64,000 nucleotides of DNA from Plecoglossus altivelis (GCA_036571765.1 BROE01000003.1:12580465-12644464), one strand, 5' to 3'; counted from the first letter of the stretch, positions 1 through 13,547 are shown. A program made the numbers and translations. Notes: a model not told the origin generated them from the letters alone.

Positions 1-960
1 CTGAAATCCCCACGTATTATCTTTACCTGACAAAATAATGAACAGAAACCAAAGATGTCTGCGTGCATTCGAAGCTCTTCATAAGATTTAGAGACGATCT
101 TCATAAGCTCCGCCGAGCAACATCTGTCGCTCCTCTCAGTCTCTTCGTCTTGTACTTCTGTCACGTTCATCGATGAAAGAGGCTGAAAATGAAAACAAGG
201 AAGCCATGTTGGTTTCTGGAAAACTGGATGTTGATTCTCAGGTCGAATATCAGACTGGCCACATGTTGTCCTTTCTCTTCTCAACCATACCTGCTGACTA
301 TTATTCGTGATTATGACATTTCTGTCTCGTTTTCCAGGGTCGAGTTGGAATCTGGCCGTGTTTGTATTCATGTCTGGTACCAGTTTGGGTTCATCATTTT
401 TTTCTTTCTGATGAAATGTATTCTGTACGTTGATGAAAGTAATATAAACGCAAAATAGTAACTGGAGTTTCCTTTTCCTAAATGTATGTCGTAGGTGAAG
501 TTGTCGTTATATCCACTAGGTGTCAGTCTTTCACCACAATGACATGACCAATTGGAATTGAGAAGGATTTGAGAGGCACCACAAGGGTGCTGTGAGAATA
601 AAACACATTGCAACACCATGTCAATTCTGTCACTAATACATGAACTAGTAGTTAATAACAGTTATGTTTTCTCTTGGTCCGAAAAAATCAGGTTTCTATT
701 TGATTTTTTTTGGATGTGGCATATAATTGGCTTCTCGTCTACAATGTCCAACTTGTTTTCACGGCAACTATCTCTAATAGCATCTCTATGCCAGTTAGTT
801 GTATCCACATATGAATAGGCAATGTTATCTATGCATAGAGCACCGCTACACTATTGTCTCATCACATGAGCAGTAATGTATTCTTTGAGCCTAAGGACCC
901 CCCCATCTTGCCCTCGTCACCCCAATATCCCCGTCACTCAATGACACATCAGATAACTCC
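1..960. other. Unique intergenic sequence, no gene seen
   Basis: Moderately AT-rich, without microsatellites. Short open frames on both strands have no domain features. A weak CTCF-like site lies at 513-526. Confidence 0.6.
513..526 (+). promoter_or_regulatory. Weak CTCF-like motif
   Basis: CCACTAGGTGTCAG differs from CCACTAGGGGGCAG at two central positions, so it is a weak candidate. Confidence 0.2.
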
Positions 961-1019
961 AGATTGCATCTTCAAATTAGTGGGATCCTCATCCCTGTCC
1001 CCAGATCTCTAATTTCCCT

Positions 1020-1660
1020 CTACACCTCCCTCTCTCTGCCCTCTACACCTCCCTCTCTCTGTCCTCTACACCTCCCTCTCTCTGCCCTCTACACCTCCCT
1101 CTCTCTGCCCTCTACACCTCCCTCTCTCTCTGCCCTCTACACCTCCCTCTCTCTGCCCTCTACACCTCCCTCTCTGCCCTCTACACCTCCCTCTCTCTGC
1201 CCTCTATACCTCGCTCTCTCTCTGCCCTCTACACCTCCCTCTCTCTGCCCTCTACACCTCCCTCTCTCTGCCCTCTATACCTCCCTCTCTCTCTGGCCTC
1301 TACACCTCCCTCTCTCTCTGCCCTCTACACCTCCCTCTCTCTGCCCTCTACACCTCCCTCTCTCTGCCCTCTACACCTCCCTCTTTGCCCTCTACACCTC
1401 CCTCTCTCTCTGCCCTCTACACCTCCCTCTCTCTCTGCCCTCTACACCTCCCTCTCTCTGCCCTCTACACCTCCCTCTCTCTCTGCCCTCTACACCTCTC
1501 TCTCTGACCTCTACACCTCCCTCTCTCTCTCTGCCCTCTACACCTCCCTCTCTCTCTCTACCCTCTACACCTACCTCTGTCTACCCTCTACATCTCCATC
1601 TCTCTCTACCCTCTACACCTCCATCTCTCTCTACCCTCTACACCTCCCTCTCTCAGCCCC
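1020..1660. repeat. Minisatellite, 23-bp unit and variants
   Basis: More than 25 tandem copies of CCTCTACACCTCCCTCTCTCTGC, with 2-bp length variants from extra TC pairs. It yields a long artificial frame of Pro/Ser/Leu repeats (LPSTPPSLC) that is not a gene. Confidence 0.95.
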
Positions 1661-1944
1661 AATTTAAGCATCTGGAGGTGGGGGTCGCTAGCCACAGCCC
1701 CACAGATGCAGGAGCGTATCGGTTCAAACAGTAGAAATGAGACTCCAGTCTGAGACGAAGGAAAGGAAGTGAGAACCCAGATCGCGTGGAAGAGCCAATC
1801 AGCCCAACCGTACGAAGAGGCACCAGTGTTGATGTGACCTTCACTGGCTTCTCAAGGATGACAGGCCAAGCCCACAACTCTGCTCCAGCGAGCAAGAGGC
1901 AGTGCTTACAACCAACTGCTTCTGAAAGGCCACAATGAAGAACA

Positions 1945-3290
1945 TTATGATGAAGGTGATAATGCGAACGATAATGAAGATGATGAGGCATGGCGGCGGA
2001 GATGGCGTTGACACTACGATGCCAGAGGGATGAGGTTTCTCCCTAGGGTGCTGTTTAGTATGTGTTAGCAGAGCCCTTGGCTGCAGATGAGCCCATATCA
2101 GATGAGGCTGGCTCCTGTCCCATTACGAAGCAGTCTCAGCGCCAAGGTATTGATGGGTTAGTGTGTGTGCGTGCGCTGGGGGGGAAGTGCAGGTACTTGT
2201 TGAATCGATACCGCCCATCTGAATCTAATGTCTCCCTTTTATAGTATGGGGAAAAAAACAACAATGATTATGTATTGCATTTCAGGAACAGCATGGACTT
2301 CCTCTTGAAAGGCTTTCACACTCTCACATGGCTACTTACGCACTTTACACACAAACACCTCCTCCCCCCTCCCGCTCTCTCTCTCTTAGAGTGCGGTATG
2401 TGGCGACTCTCCTCGAGAATACACCTTAACAGGAAGAGACTTGGCTTGCGGTGCTGTGTGTGGACATTTGCATGCTCGAAAACTGTAGATATAGAGACAT
2501 CGTAGTTGTATTGTTTGTTTCGTCATTGGTAATTGGAGTGTCAGGTTGTGGCAGGTCGGGGGAAATGTGGGTTAGGGCTGTCGTCAGAGTAGTGTCGGCA
2601 GCGTCGCGTGCTGGGGGAGGGGCTGAGAGGGCTTCTGCTGAGCAGATTGGTGGGGCTACGCTCGTTTATGGATTATTGATGAAGGTTGATAATGCGAACG
2701 GATAAAATTGAAGATGTATGAGGCATGGCGGCGGGATAAGATGGCGTTGACACTACGATGCCAGAGGGATGGGTGTCTCCCTAGTGTGTGTTAGTATGTG
2801 TTAGCAGAAGCCCTTGGCTGCCTGCAGATGAGCCCATATCAGATGAGGCTGGCTCCTGTCCCATTACGAAGCATTAGCAGCCAGGTATTATGGGTACCGT
2901 AGTCATTATAGGGCACCCCATCTGAATCTAATGTCTCCCTTTTATAGTATGGGGAAAAAAACAACAATGATTATGTATTGCATTTCAGGAATCAGCAGAT
3001 GGACTTCCTCTTGAAAGGCTTTCACACTCTCACATGGCTACTTACGCACTTTACAGAGAGCCCTCATCCTCACCCCTACACCGCTCTCTCTCTCTTTCTC
3101 TTAGTGTCTCTCCCCTCCCACTCAGAAAGAGGACTTGGCTGCGGTGCCGTGGCTCCAGTGAACTGGAGATAAGACCCTGTGTTTTCTCATGTAAATGGTG
3201 TCAGTGCGGCGGGGAAGGAGGGCTCATTGTGAGAGCGTCGCGGCTGGGAGGGGCTGAGAGGGCCTCTGCTGAGGACCTTGGCGAGCGAGG
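1945..3290. repeat. Imperfect tandem duplication, two copies of about 600-700 bp
   Basis: Copy A (about 1,945-2,650) and copy B (about 2,678-3,290) share long runs such as TTGACACTACGATGCCAGAG, TATCAGATGAGGCTGGCTCC and GGACTTCCTCTTGAAAGGC. They differ mostly by short insertions and deletions. Either a recent duplication or a read-level assembly artefact could explain this. Confidence 0.85.
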
Positions 3291-4580
3291 CCCTTATCTG
3301 ATGACGACGTCAGCCCCGCAGCCTCCACGAAGAAGGGCCAAGGGTGAAGGTAGGGCGGAGGGCGGGGGGGGGGGTGGAGGGAGGGAGGGAGGGGTGTCGG
3401 CGTGAGGGGGTCCGTCGGGAGAAAGGAACAGCTGGCGGAGTCACGCGTGCGTCCCCAAAACACACAGAGGCCAGACACACTGAGCACGGTGGGAATCTCG
3501 TCCACTAAGACCTCCTCAAACACACAAGGCTCGCTGGCTTATTATCAGCCGCGCAGCAGTCTGTCTGAGCACACACACACACACACCAGCACTGAAGCCC
3601 AAAGTCACACACTACACACAATCCCCAAATCACACGCAGCCAGTGCACGAACCCCAAATCGCGCGCACACCCGCATCAGCATTAAGATGAACCACCAGCG
3701 AGTAAGCCTAAGCATACACTCGCGTACTACGATCGCGCAAACACATCTACGCGCACTCATGACCGAAAACGGATCAAGGGAATCGCTCGTGTGTTATATC
3801 TAAGGGGTCCTCTCACAGAGGACCAACGAGTCTGGAGGAAATAGACTTCTCTTATCAGCATCAGCCCAGATACAGCCTCAGATTGGCAGATTGTAGTCCG
3901 CATTCAGATTGCTCAAACAATTAATTGAAGTGACCCCTTCCCCCCCCCCCACACACACACACAAAAAAGCGAACAAACTACGGATTCCCTCTTTGTCCTT
4001 TAGAGCTAATCTTATTCACTTGTTAATTTACCGACAACTACCGTTACTTACCGCTGGCTCGCGGAGCAAGCTGACAGCAAATCGGATTCATAAAACACAA
4101 CAGTCAGCATCACTCAAATAGCCAGCATACCGATGGATAATAAGATTCCTCTCATATATATGCATGTATGCGTGTATATGCTTAAGTCAGGGAGGCATTA
4201 GCAGCTGAAACAGTAACACTTCCCTGCTTAAGAAAAGGCCGGGTCCCTGGCTCTTGTCCTGCCCATTCAGGCCAGTGTTAAATACACAGACTAGCAATGC
4301 TAATAGCTAATCCCCAGGGTAGCCAGGGAGGCAGGCCACCTTTGTCCGAACCCTCAGAGGATGTCTCTCTCTCTCTATCTGGGCACTGGCCGACACCCAC
4401 CAGCCGGCCCGGGCCACGGCACCCAGCAGGTTGCCAGATTCTGATCCTGCTTTTCCCCTTCGACCGTCAGCAGGTTGCCAGATCCTGGATCCCATTTTCT
4501 CCTGGGTAGCCTGCCAGTGGGTTGCCAGGTTCTGAGGAGTATCTGACGGGTGGACGATTGGTACTTATCCTCGTCTCCCA
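3291..4580. other. Intergenic, CA-rich then unique
   Basis: A G-rich run near 3,363-3,400, then irregular CA-rich sequence (3,560-3,780) that looks like a scrambled CA repeat, then unique sequence. No gene seen. Confidence 0.5.
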
Positions 4581-4606
4581 CCCCCCCCCCCCCCCCCCCC
4601 CCCCCC
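4581..4606. repeat. Poly-C, 26 bp
   Basis: Uninterrupted run of 26 C, then a C-rich tail. Confidence 0.95.
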
Positions 4607-4815
4607 ACCACCCCTTCCTTAGCTCTGCTAACTGTCTCTATGTGGGTGTGTGGCGTGTGGCGGCTGTCTGGTGGCAGGGGGTCTGTGTGGACAACAAAGC
4701 CCCCTGGCCTGGGTGATGGACTGGGCCGAAGCTGGTATGAAGTCCTCAGGCTCCCTCTTTGTGTCAGGATGGGGTCCGAGTCAGCTGGGGGCCAAAGAGA
4801 TGGAGAGCAAAGGAA

Positions 4816-4822
<7 letters not shown>

Positions 4823-4859
<37 letters not shown>

Positions 4860-4965
4860 GATGAAGGACATAAAGGTGGTACTTTGGAGATGAGTGTGTC
4901 CCAGAGGACCTGAGAATTCCTCTATGCAAGGTGGAGAGCTCTAAGGGAGGGGGGAGAGAGAGAAA

Positions 4966-4997
<32 letters not shown>
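4823..4997. repeat. Two GA microsatellites
   Basis: (GA)n at 4,823-4,856 and again at about 4,950-4,997, separated by unique sequence. Confidence 0.9.
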
Positions 4998-5002
<5 letters not shown>

Positions 5003-5419
5003 GGGGAACCATTGATTTTCTGTGTGGACATTCCACGGTGCAAGGTGCAGCGGTGAGGGTACAAATGCAGACTGGGAGGGGAAACCCCCAAGGATTCAGA
5101 GTTATTCTTGTTATTTCACAGCAATGAATCAAAGAATCGATGAGTAAAAAGAGGGGAAGGATGACAGAGTCCGAGAGAGAAGAGAGAGGAGAAAGACGTC
5201 TAGTGTGTGGGTGGTATCATGTGCTTGCCGGTGGTATAAAATGTGATGATGATAGTTCTAAACTGTTTTTATCCCAGCCCTGGTTCTATACTGTCTGCGG
5301 TGAAATATGACCACTTCCTCTCCAGCGCACACCCTCATCTGTCTCCAGCCCCCACCCCACCACCCCAAGCCCCACCCCCCACCCCACCCCAAGGGAGCTG
5401 AACTACGCAGAGCACCCAG

Positions 5420-5461
5420 CACTCACACACACACACACACTCACACACACACACACACACA
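5420..5461. repeat. CA microsatellite
   Basis: (CA)n with one CT interruption. Confidence 0.95.
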
Positions 5462-5639
5462 CCCTCAGCATTCCATGGGGCTGGCCTCAGCACTCTACTA
5501 TAGTCTGGGTTGATTCATCTTGATTTGGTACACACCACATGTTCAGGCGCACCTATTGAACAGGTCTCCTGAGTGCTGTAGTTAGTATTCATGCAGGGAG
5601 AGACGACAAGATGACAGCTGCAGATCTTCATCCCCATCC

Positions 5640-6545
5640 TCTCCCGTCATGCTTTCAACCCACACCCCTCCACCGCCCACCCCCGCCCTCCAGGCCCACA
5701 AGTGTCTCTTCTCTTCCACTCGCACCTTCTCTCCATCCTTTACATCCCCCACTCAATCCGACACACACGCTCCCTCACAGGGCGGCCTTCTCTCCAGCAA
5801 CACCCCCCGTCCCCATCCTCTCCCCCTTTCTCTCTCTCTATCTCCTTTCCTCCCTTCCTCCTCTCCCGTCTCCCCCATCCCCTTCCTACTCCTTCTTCCC
5901 CACCCCCACCCCACTCCACCCCGCGTCTGCGCCCCCGCGGATGGCGCCCCCCCGCCTCGCAGTTCCTCAGGCAGGGCACTCGTACGGGCCCACCTCTTTC
6001 CCCCCCCGCCATCCCAACCCCGACTGGTCCTCGCTCGCCCCCTAGCAATCCCTATCGCCCCCCCTCCCGGCCAGCCTTCGACCTCCCATCCAAAGCGGGA
6101 AGAAGGTAAAAAGAAAGGAAATGGAGCCAGAATGAAGTCACGGACCGCCGCTACATGACAGAGGCCAGAACAGCGCTTGCTCGGGGGCTTGTCCCCGCAT
6201 CGTCCCGGGGGGCCCATTGCCTCTCTCGCACTGCGCTTCCTTCAAAACACTCCCGTGGGGGAAAAGACCTGGCCCAGAGGGGTGTGTAGCCCCGGGCCGT
6301 CCGGTGTCCTCCTGTACATATCTCTGGCCTTCCAGTGGCCCGTCTGGTCACCCGACAAGAATCAGTGCGTGATCAGAAGCGTCAAAGGGAAAGTCACCAA
6401 CCTCCCTCAGATCAACACCTCCCTCACGCCCTCCCCTCCCACCCCTCCCCTCCCAGCCCCGGGCCCTCCCCTCTCAGCCCCGGCCCTCCCCTCCCAGCCC
6501 CAGGCCCTCCCCTCCCCTCCCAGCCCCAGGCCCTTCCTCAGCAGA
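5640..6545. repeat. Pyrimidine-rich low-complexity tract
   Basis: C/T-dominated sequence with a degenerate CCTCCCCTCCCAGCCCC repeat at about 6,420-6,540. The overlapping Pro/Ser-rich and Gly/Arg-rich frames on both strands are composition artefacts. Confidence 0.7.
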
Positions 6546-7079
6546 GACTTGGGGGGGCCATGATCTCTGGGTCTGTGTTTGTTCTGCCAGAGGTGCTTTG
6601 TGGAAGAAAACAGGTAATGAGAGCGAGAGATGAGTGAGAGGAACCAGGAGAGGGTGAGCACTTTTGCGGAAGGAGGGAAACTTTAAACTTGAAAAAATTG
6701 ACCAAAAAATCTCCTTGCCTTTAGAGTTCACGCATATAATTCGCGACAGGCACACAAACGGAGAGGCGGACACAATTGAGATTTCCAAAAAGAGAGAAAT
6801 CAAGAGAATCTCCGAGGTAGAGATGACGAAGCAGAAAGAAAGAGTGGAGCGATGAATAACATCAAATGACTGACGCCCCTCACGTCCATGACGTGTCTAC
6901 AAAGGCAGGTCCCTTTCCTGTCCGTCCGGGGCTGGAGGCAGCGCCTTTGTTTGCCGGGACAGGAGAGGAAAGCCCCCGCTTGGTCACGTTCACTCCCTCT
7001 GCTGACAGAGCTCCACTGCCTCCTCTCCATGCCAGTTAAAAAGCACAGCTGGCCGGGGACAAACCCCCCCCAAAAAAAT

Positions 7080-7520
7080 GGAGAGGGAAGAGATCGCGAG
7101 AGGGAGGGAGACAGAGGTAAGGAACGGGGGGAGAGAGGAAGGAAGGGAGAGGGAGATGACGTGGGCGCGAGGAAGAGAAAGGTTCGGATGTGGAGAGATG
7201 GAAGGAGAGAGGGGAAAAGAGGGAGTGGGCTGAGGGGAGCGAAGGGGAGGGAACTGAGGAGATCACGCTCGACTTCTGTAAGAAAGCAGGGAGACCGACG
7301 GCACAAAAACACTGCGAAGGGGAAGAGGGAAGGAGGGAAGAATGGACCGATGAAGACTGAGAGAGGGAAACAGAGCCAGTGTGTGATCACCCAGACACAG
7401 AGGGTATCATGACAACCCAGAGGGGGGGAGAAGGGGGAGAGAAGGAGAAAAGACTGGTGGGCCTGGGTTAGGGAGAGCGAGGGAGGGGGAGCGGGGGGGG
7501 GGGGGGGGGGGGGGGGTAGA
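7080..7520. repeat. Purine-rich tract ending in poly-G
   Basis: G/A-rich low complexity ending in 24 uninterrupted G at 7,493-7,516. Confidence 0.85.
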
Positions 7521-8119
7521 CGGAGCAGGGGTATTGTTGATCAGAATTTATACCAAGCATAACAGAGAGCCATAATCTAGGGTTAGGATGGGAGGGGAGA
7601 GCGGTTTCTGTCTAATGAGGTTTGGTTTGACTCGATGCCCTCGTCAGGGAACATGACCAGGTGGTGTCTTCCTAAAACCACCTGTACAGTGGCAGAAGAC
7701 ACGCTCTCTTCACTCCTGGGCGGAGGGAGTCTGAGACGTATAACATGATAACACGAAGCAGAGAAACACTTGTGCGATACCCTCCAACACACACACACAC
7801 ACGCATAGCAACACTGAAAGCACAAAGGCCCAGGCATACACACGTATAAAAGCTAGCACACCCCCCTGTGGTCAGACAGAGTTCTCTAATGGCACCGTGA
7901 CTGACCCTGTTCCTGCACCATTCAGCGTCAGCAACAATAGTTCTGCGACAGCAGAATGGCTGCCTGTGTCACTTTTGTGTGTGTGTGCGTGTGTGTCCAG
8001 TCTCCGAGAGCACAGATTGGGGTTTTCCCAGGTGAACTTTGCCACACGTTGCCAGGGCCGTTAAAGACGCCGCGTCTTTGGCGTCTACGCTTTTCAAAAA
8101 AGGATCCCAAAGTGTTGGG

Positions 8120-8530
8120 TGAGGTCGCAGTCTTCCAGTTCCCCCTTCCCCCTCTCTCCCACTCTCTTCATACCCCTCTCTACCAGTCCCTCTTCCCCCT
8201 CTCTCCCACTCTCCTCATACCCCTCTCTACCAGTACCTCTTCTCCCTCTCTCCCACTCTCCTCATACCCCTCTCTCCCTGTCCCTCTTTCCCCTCTCTCC
8301 CTGTCCCTCTTCCCCTCTCTCCCATTCTCCTCATACCCCTCTCTCCCTGTCCCTCTTCCCCCTCTCTCCCTGTCCCTCTTCCCCTCTCTCCCTGTCCCTC
8401 TTCCCCCTCTCTCCCTGTCCCTCTTCCCCCTCTCTCCCTGTCTCTCTTCTCTCTCTTCCACACTCCTCATACCCCTCTCTCCCTGTCTCTCTTCTCTCTC
8501 TTCCACACTCCTCATACCCCTCTCTCCCTG
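8120..8530. repeat. Pyrimidine minisatellite
   Basis: Tandem variants of CCCTCTCTCCCTGTCCCTCTTCC, mixed with a longer unit containing CACTCTCCTCATA. Open frames on both strands follow from the lack of T-A-rich codons. Confidence 0.9.
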
Positions 8531-8711
8531 TCTCCCAGTCCCCCGGGCCCTTCGTATCCTACAGTCCCCAGCTCTCTCAAGCCTCTTGTACCCTAGTACC
8601 CTTGTAGCCCAGTCCCCCAGTAACAACCCCACACAAAACACACCCAGTGAACATCCCAATAATCTTTTGCAATTAAACTAAGAAATACTGTATGTTTGCA
8701 ATTGGAGTGAA

Positions 8712-8723
8712 GCCCCCTGGTGG
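8712..8723 (-). promoter_or_regulatory. CTCF-like motif in the desert
   Basis: The minus strand reads CCACCAGGGGGC, an exact core match, inside a short stretch of unique sequence (about 8,640-8,830). Confidence 0.4.
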
Positions 8724-11518
8724 AGGTTGACAGGTAGTGCACCCCAGCCCTGCTAGAGGTGGGATTCGGCGTGGAGCGGAGTGTGAGTGGAAGAACTAGA
8801 AGCAGAACTGTGCTTGACGTTGCTAGGCAGAGAGCAATGCCCCACGGTGGAGTGTGGGGATGCAGAGGGGGGTGGGGGTGGATGGGGTGTGTGGGGGGAT
8901 GGGGGTTGTGGGGGGTCAGAGATGGGGTGCGGAGACCCTCAGACCCTGATAGTTATAAATGAACACTCCTGTCAGCACGACACCCCTGGCCATCTGTGAT
9001 CCTCGCACAACCTTTCCCAGCATGCTCCTGTACATTCCCAAAGGCACCCATACACACACATGCAGATACTCACACAAAACACACATACCCACACAGAAAC
9101 AAACACACACGCAAATACCAACACACAAACACAGACACAGCAGCAACACCGCCATGCTGGTTAAAGGCACACTACGTGTATGGATTACTCTGAAAGTAGA
9201 TAACAGAGAGAGGCTATGTAGAGGTGGACAGAGTCATATTTCACTGATAACAACCTCAAATCTACAGCTGAGTCAGGCCTTCTCTAGGATGTAGAGAAAG
9301 AGGCAAAAACTTTATCTAGGTCTCCCCAAAAAACATGATCTATGGTCTCTTTTAGTCTATTAATCAGTGGGTTAGCCACCCAGCTCCCTCAGGTAGAGGG
9401 AACAGGAGCAGACAGAGACCTCTCCTGGTGAGGAGAATCGAGGGGGGAGGATGAGAGGGTAAGGAAGAGGAGAGGATGGGAGGGAAGAGGGAGAGGAGGG
9501 GAGGGTGGAGCAGAGAAGAGGAGCGATGGGGTTGCAGGAGGCAGGGAAAAAGGAGTGAGAAAGTGGGGACAGGAGAGGAAAAGGGAGTAGAGGGGAGGGG
9601 AGCAGTTGGAGAAATATATTTATAGGTTGATAGAGCAGAGCCCATTCATCTCGTCTGACGTTATTTCAACACATAGTCTTTTGGCTGCTAATATGCTGCA
9701 GATGAATAGCAACACCACCGATCCAATCTGGGTTTATTTTAGTTTAGAGCAGTCAAATATAAACATCAGCCGGCCCATATGAGAGTAAGCCTCATGAATC
9801 TTCCAACGGGAGGGAAATTAGAAGTCGCAGTGACCTTTGGTGGAGTCACCTTACAACAGGGCTGAAATGCAGTGGCTGCTTCCTCCGACTCCTCGACTGT
9901 AGTCAGGGGAGACTGGTTGCCGGGACAACCTGTGGTGGCACGTTTGGGTTGCAGGCAGAGACAAAGCCACGCGTGACATAGTGGTCGTTCCTTTCCAGCC
10001 CGGGGCCTGTCTCCTGTCCAGAGGAGGAGAGAAGACAGAGGACAGGCTGGCAAGGAAGCTAGGCCAAGACAACATGGTTGAAAATGACTTGAAGAAAGGC
10101 TGGAGAGAGAGAGGGAGAGGGACAGATATATGGAGGGAGGAGAATGGAGACAGGACCACAGAGAGGGAGAGGGGGGGGGGGGGGGGCAAACAAGAGTCTA
10201 TCTGCACACCGCCCTCCGTCCCTCCACTCCTCTCTCCTCCCGGACAAAGAGAAGACAATTGGGCAGTAAAATGTCCTGCGCAGAATAGACAGACCTGCTG
10301 TTACAGTGAGAGGTCAGAATGGAAGCCCTCTGAACTCTTCACCTCCCGGATGACGCCGTTAAAACAAAACAAGCCTGCTACCAGCAGTGTGCGGTATGTG
10401 TTGTGGGTCTGTATTGGGAGAGGAGGGGCGGGGGGGGGGGGTTATACGTCTGTAAGTGTCCCTCTTTGTGTGTGTGTGTGTGTCAGCGTTTGCGTGTGTT
10501 CCAGTCCATCTCTGTCCAGACGTCGAGTGGGTTTCCTCCCCCTAACAATAGCTGCCCCTGGCTGCTGTCCTCCTCCTGAAAGACGAACGGAGGGCAGAGG
10601 AGATAGAGCTGCGTCGCTTCATCCCTTTAATCCCGCGGCCAGAGAGCAGCCCCTCTAGTGAAGAGCAAGGGAGGTGAGCAGGGGGGGCTTAGGACACCTC
10701 CTCTACAATAGGACCCCCAGCCCTGAGAGGGCTCGCAGCAGCCTGACGTGACATCAACACCTCTTTGGCCGACGCGCACACACACGTACGGGACTCGCAC
10801 TTACCGGACGCTCGCACACTCCGGCCCTGACACAACCACGCACAAGGCACCCACACGATCTACCTGACAAGCGCTTCTTGTTTTTCAACCTTTTTGGAGA
10901 AACGCCGACGGTTACGTTCAAACGAAGAAATTCCTGTAAACGTTCAGGATCCAGAATTCCGTCAACCGTGGGTATTCTTTTGAACGTTTGTTTCGGAGAA
11001 ATGTCTTATTTTCGGTGTCACTGTTCTCTGAATCCCTGTGTACGGCCGTGTCGAATGGTGTTTATCTGCCTGTGTTGTGTGGTGTGTGTGTGTGTGTCTA
11101 CGTGCGTGCGTGCGTGGGGGTCAGTGTGTGGAAGTAGGTGTGTGTGAGTTTGTGGGTGCAGCTAATGAGCAGTGGGCCACCTCTTCAGAGGGGAACGCTG
11201 GCTGGCTGTGGGGCTGAGGATGGCTTTATTCTCATGGTAATAACATACTTTGTCCCTCCCTGGATAATCCTGCCTGGGCCTTTGTCCCACCCCAGAGACG
11301 AGACCCACCAGGTCAACCCTGCCTCACACAAACCCACAAAGACCCCAATGCAGCCCCACACTCCTGCGCTCCTCAACACACACACACACACATTTACACA
11401 CTCTCACACACATACACATACACTCATGCAATTGCACATTCACACACACATTAGTTATTCTCAATTCCACCACTCTGAGAGGCCGGGGTCATTAAAGCTG
11501 ACTGCACTTCCCCCCCAG

Positions 11519-11557
11519 CGCACGCACACACGCGCGCGCGCGCACGCACACACACAG
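11519..11557. repeat. Mixed CG/CA alternating tract
   Basis: CACACGCGCGCGCGCGCACG core: strictly alternating purine-pyrimidine, so Z-DNA-prone. Confidence 0.9.
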
Positions 11558-11957
11558 GCGCAGTAATACACTCGTCTCATGCGCGTTGAAACTGAATCGG
11601 TGCTGTGACACATGGAGCTTTGACTCAACAGGTTTTCCAAGCGGCAGAACACAGAGCAGGTAGATCGGCAGCGTGTCAGAGCGGCCAGCCGTCCCGTTGG
11701 AAGCTCCTGCTGCTCTCGCTAATAAAACAAGCCCAGCACATGCCACGACCCGTCTCAGGGAATCGATCCCCCCGTCGTAAAAAAAAAACTGTTATGATCT
11801 TTCTTGTTTCGTTCTCTGTGTCTCTGCTGGAGGCCATGTGCTGCGGGGCTGGCTTGGCGTCTCTCGCTTCTTTCTGTCAAGATGAATCAGGTATGCTGCT
11901 TACCTGGAGCAACGGAGGGGAGAGAGGACAGGGCAGAGATGTAGGGGGGAGGCCGAG

Positions 11958-12195
11958 GTGATGTGAGGTGAGGTGAGGAGAGGAGAGGAGAGGAGAGGGG
12001 AGGGGAGAGGAGAGGGGAGAGGGGAGGAGAGGGGTGGGGAGGGGAGGGGAGTAGGAAGGGAAAAGGAAGGGGAGAGGAGAGGAGAGGGGAAGAGGAGAAG
12101 AGTGGAGAGGAGACGAGACGAGAGGAGACGAGAGGAGAGGAGACGAGAGGAGAGGAGGAGAGGAGACGAGAGGAGAGGAGGAGAGAAGGGGAAAA
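11958..12195. repeat. Polypurine GGAGA/GAGGAGA tract
   Basis: Nearly 240 bp of GGGGA/GGAGA pentamers, strand-asymmetric (the other strand all pyrimidine) and H-DNA-prone. Confidence 0.95.
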
Positions 12196-13492
12196 ATGAA
12201 CTTTTTGTAAAAGAGAAGATAGAAGAGCGGAGAAGAGACTGTCTGTCGCACCACACAACAGGATCTGCAGCTCTGGATGTTTACATGCAAAATAAGAAGA
12301 TCCACCACCGAATAAAACGTTCAGAGAACAGAGCGGACGGATCAAAAACTATAGAGCGGAAGGCTTTCACGACGTGTTAGAATGTGTTCCTGTGTAGGTC
12401 TAGGTGGATGTCTACTAACTCCAGCTCTTGTCTGCGCTCAGCTCGTGGCTGTGAGGAGATGTGTGTGTGTGTAGGAGAGGGATAGATGAGAGCAGGTCTG
12501 TCCACAGATGAATGTGTTCTAGTGGGTGATTAGCAGGGGGGAGTGACGTGGGGGGACCAGAGGGGGGGGGGGGAGGGGCGACAGGGCCAGTGTGAGGAGG
12601 CAAAGAGAGAGGTTCTGTAATCCTCACTGAGAAATGGGACCCAGCCAAAGACATGTCTGCCTCCAGACAGGCAAGGACATTTCTGCTCCACAAACAAAGT
12701 CGCGCCCACACACACATGCTCGCACAAAGCACGGATGCATGCACGTACGCACATAGACAAACACGCAAACGCGCGCGCGCGCACACACATGTGTGCGTAA
12801 AAAACCCCAATGCTTCTAGTCTAGTAATCCTTATTCTGTATTCTGTGTGGGTCTTGCTAGGGGCTCTGTGGACACTGAGTTGACAGACAGAGAGAGAGAG
12901 AGAGTGAAAGAGAGAACCAGGGAGAGAGGAAAGGAGCGAGAGAACAAGACAAGGAAAGCAGACAAAAAGGCTTCCCTCCTCTCTGCTCCCCCAGCCCTCA
13001 TTGGTTGATGACACTAGGGGCTTTTCTTTGCTTTTTGCTAATTGGCCACCCAGGCGTTGACTCCGCAACACGTTCTTCCTCCAAACACATGTGTCCACTG
13101 GCTCTTTACATGCCCCCACACATACACACACACACACACACACCACCAGCACACACACTGTCACATGCATAAATACACACCCTTCCTTTACCCACTTGTT
13201 GGCATGACCATGAGACACCACCGTTACCATGGGAATTAGCCAGCTATGTACTAGAAGCTGGTGGGGCAGTCACAACACATAAATAGCATCTCCAAACTAC
13301 AATCCATCATGACTTGGACTACATGTGGCCACACCTTTTCTTTTTATATATAGTTTTTGGAACTTGGCAGTTCTGGGTTTTTTTCACTGTTTCAGGCAAG
13401 ACCATGTTCTGAGTCTTACAAAGTCAGCACACCAGCACATGGGCAATTAACAATGCTAGGTCACTTTCCTACACAGCATGAATGCAGTGTAG

Positions 13493-13502
13493 CGTGTGTG
13501 TG

Positions 13503-13546
<44 letters not shown>
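13493..13546. repeat. GT microsatellite
   Basis: (GT)n of about 27 units with one GC interruption. Confidence 0.95.

Positions 13547-13547
<1 letters not shown>

Larger units (their letters stand above)
8531..11957. other. Intergenic, mixed unique and simple sequence
   Basis: Unique segments (8,640-8,830; 9,610-10,080; 10,860-11,060), a GA tract (9,430-9,600), a G run (about 10,170-10,186) and CA runs near 11,376-11,450. No exon structure I can support. Confidence 0.5.

Noticed and set aside
964..1734. 256-residue open frame of Leu/Pro/Ser/Thr repeats
   Set aside because: It is a direct translation of the 23-bp minisatellite.
3909..5132. Frames rich in Ser/Leu or Arg/Glu around 4.3-5.1 kb
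   Set aside because: They arise from GA/CT microsatellites and the poly-C run.
5611..6803. Several overlapping 100-170-residue Pro-rich and Gly-rich frames
   Set aside because: They overlap in many frames on both strands and reflect C/T composition only.
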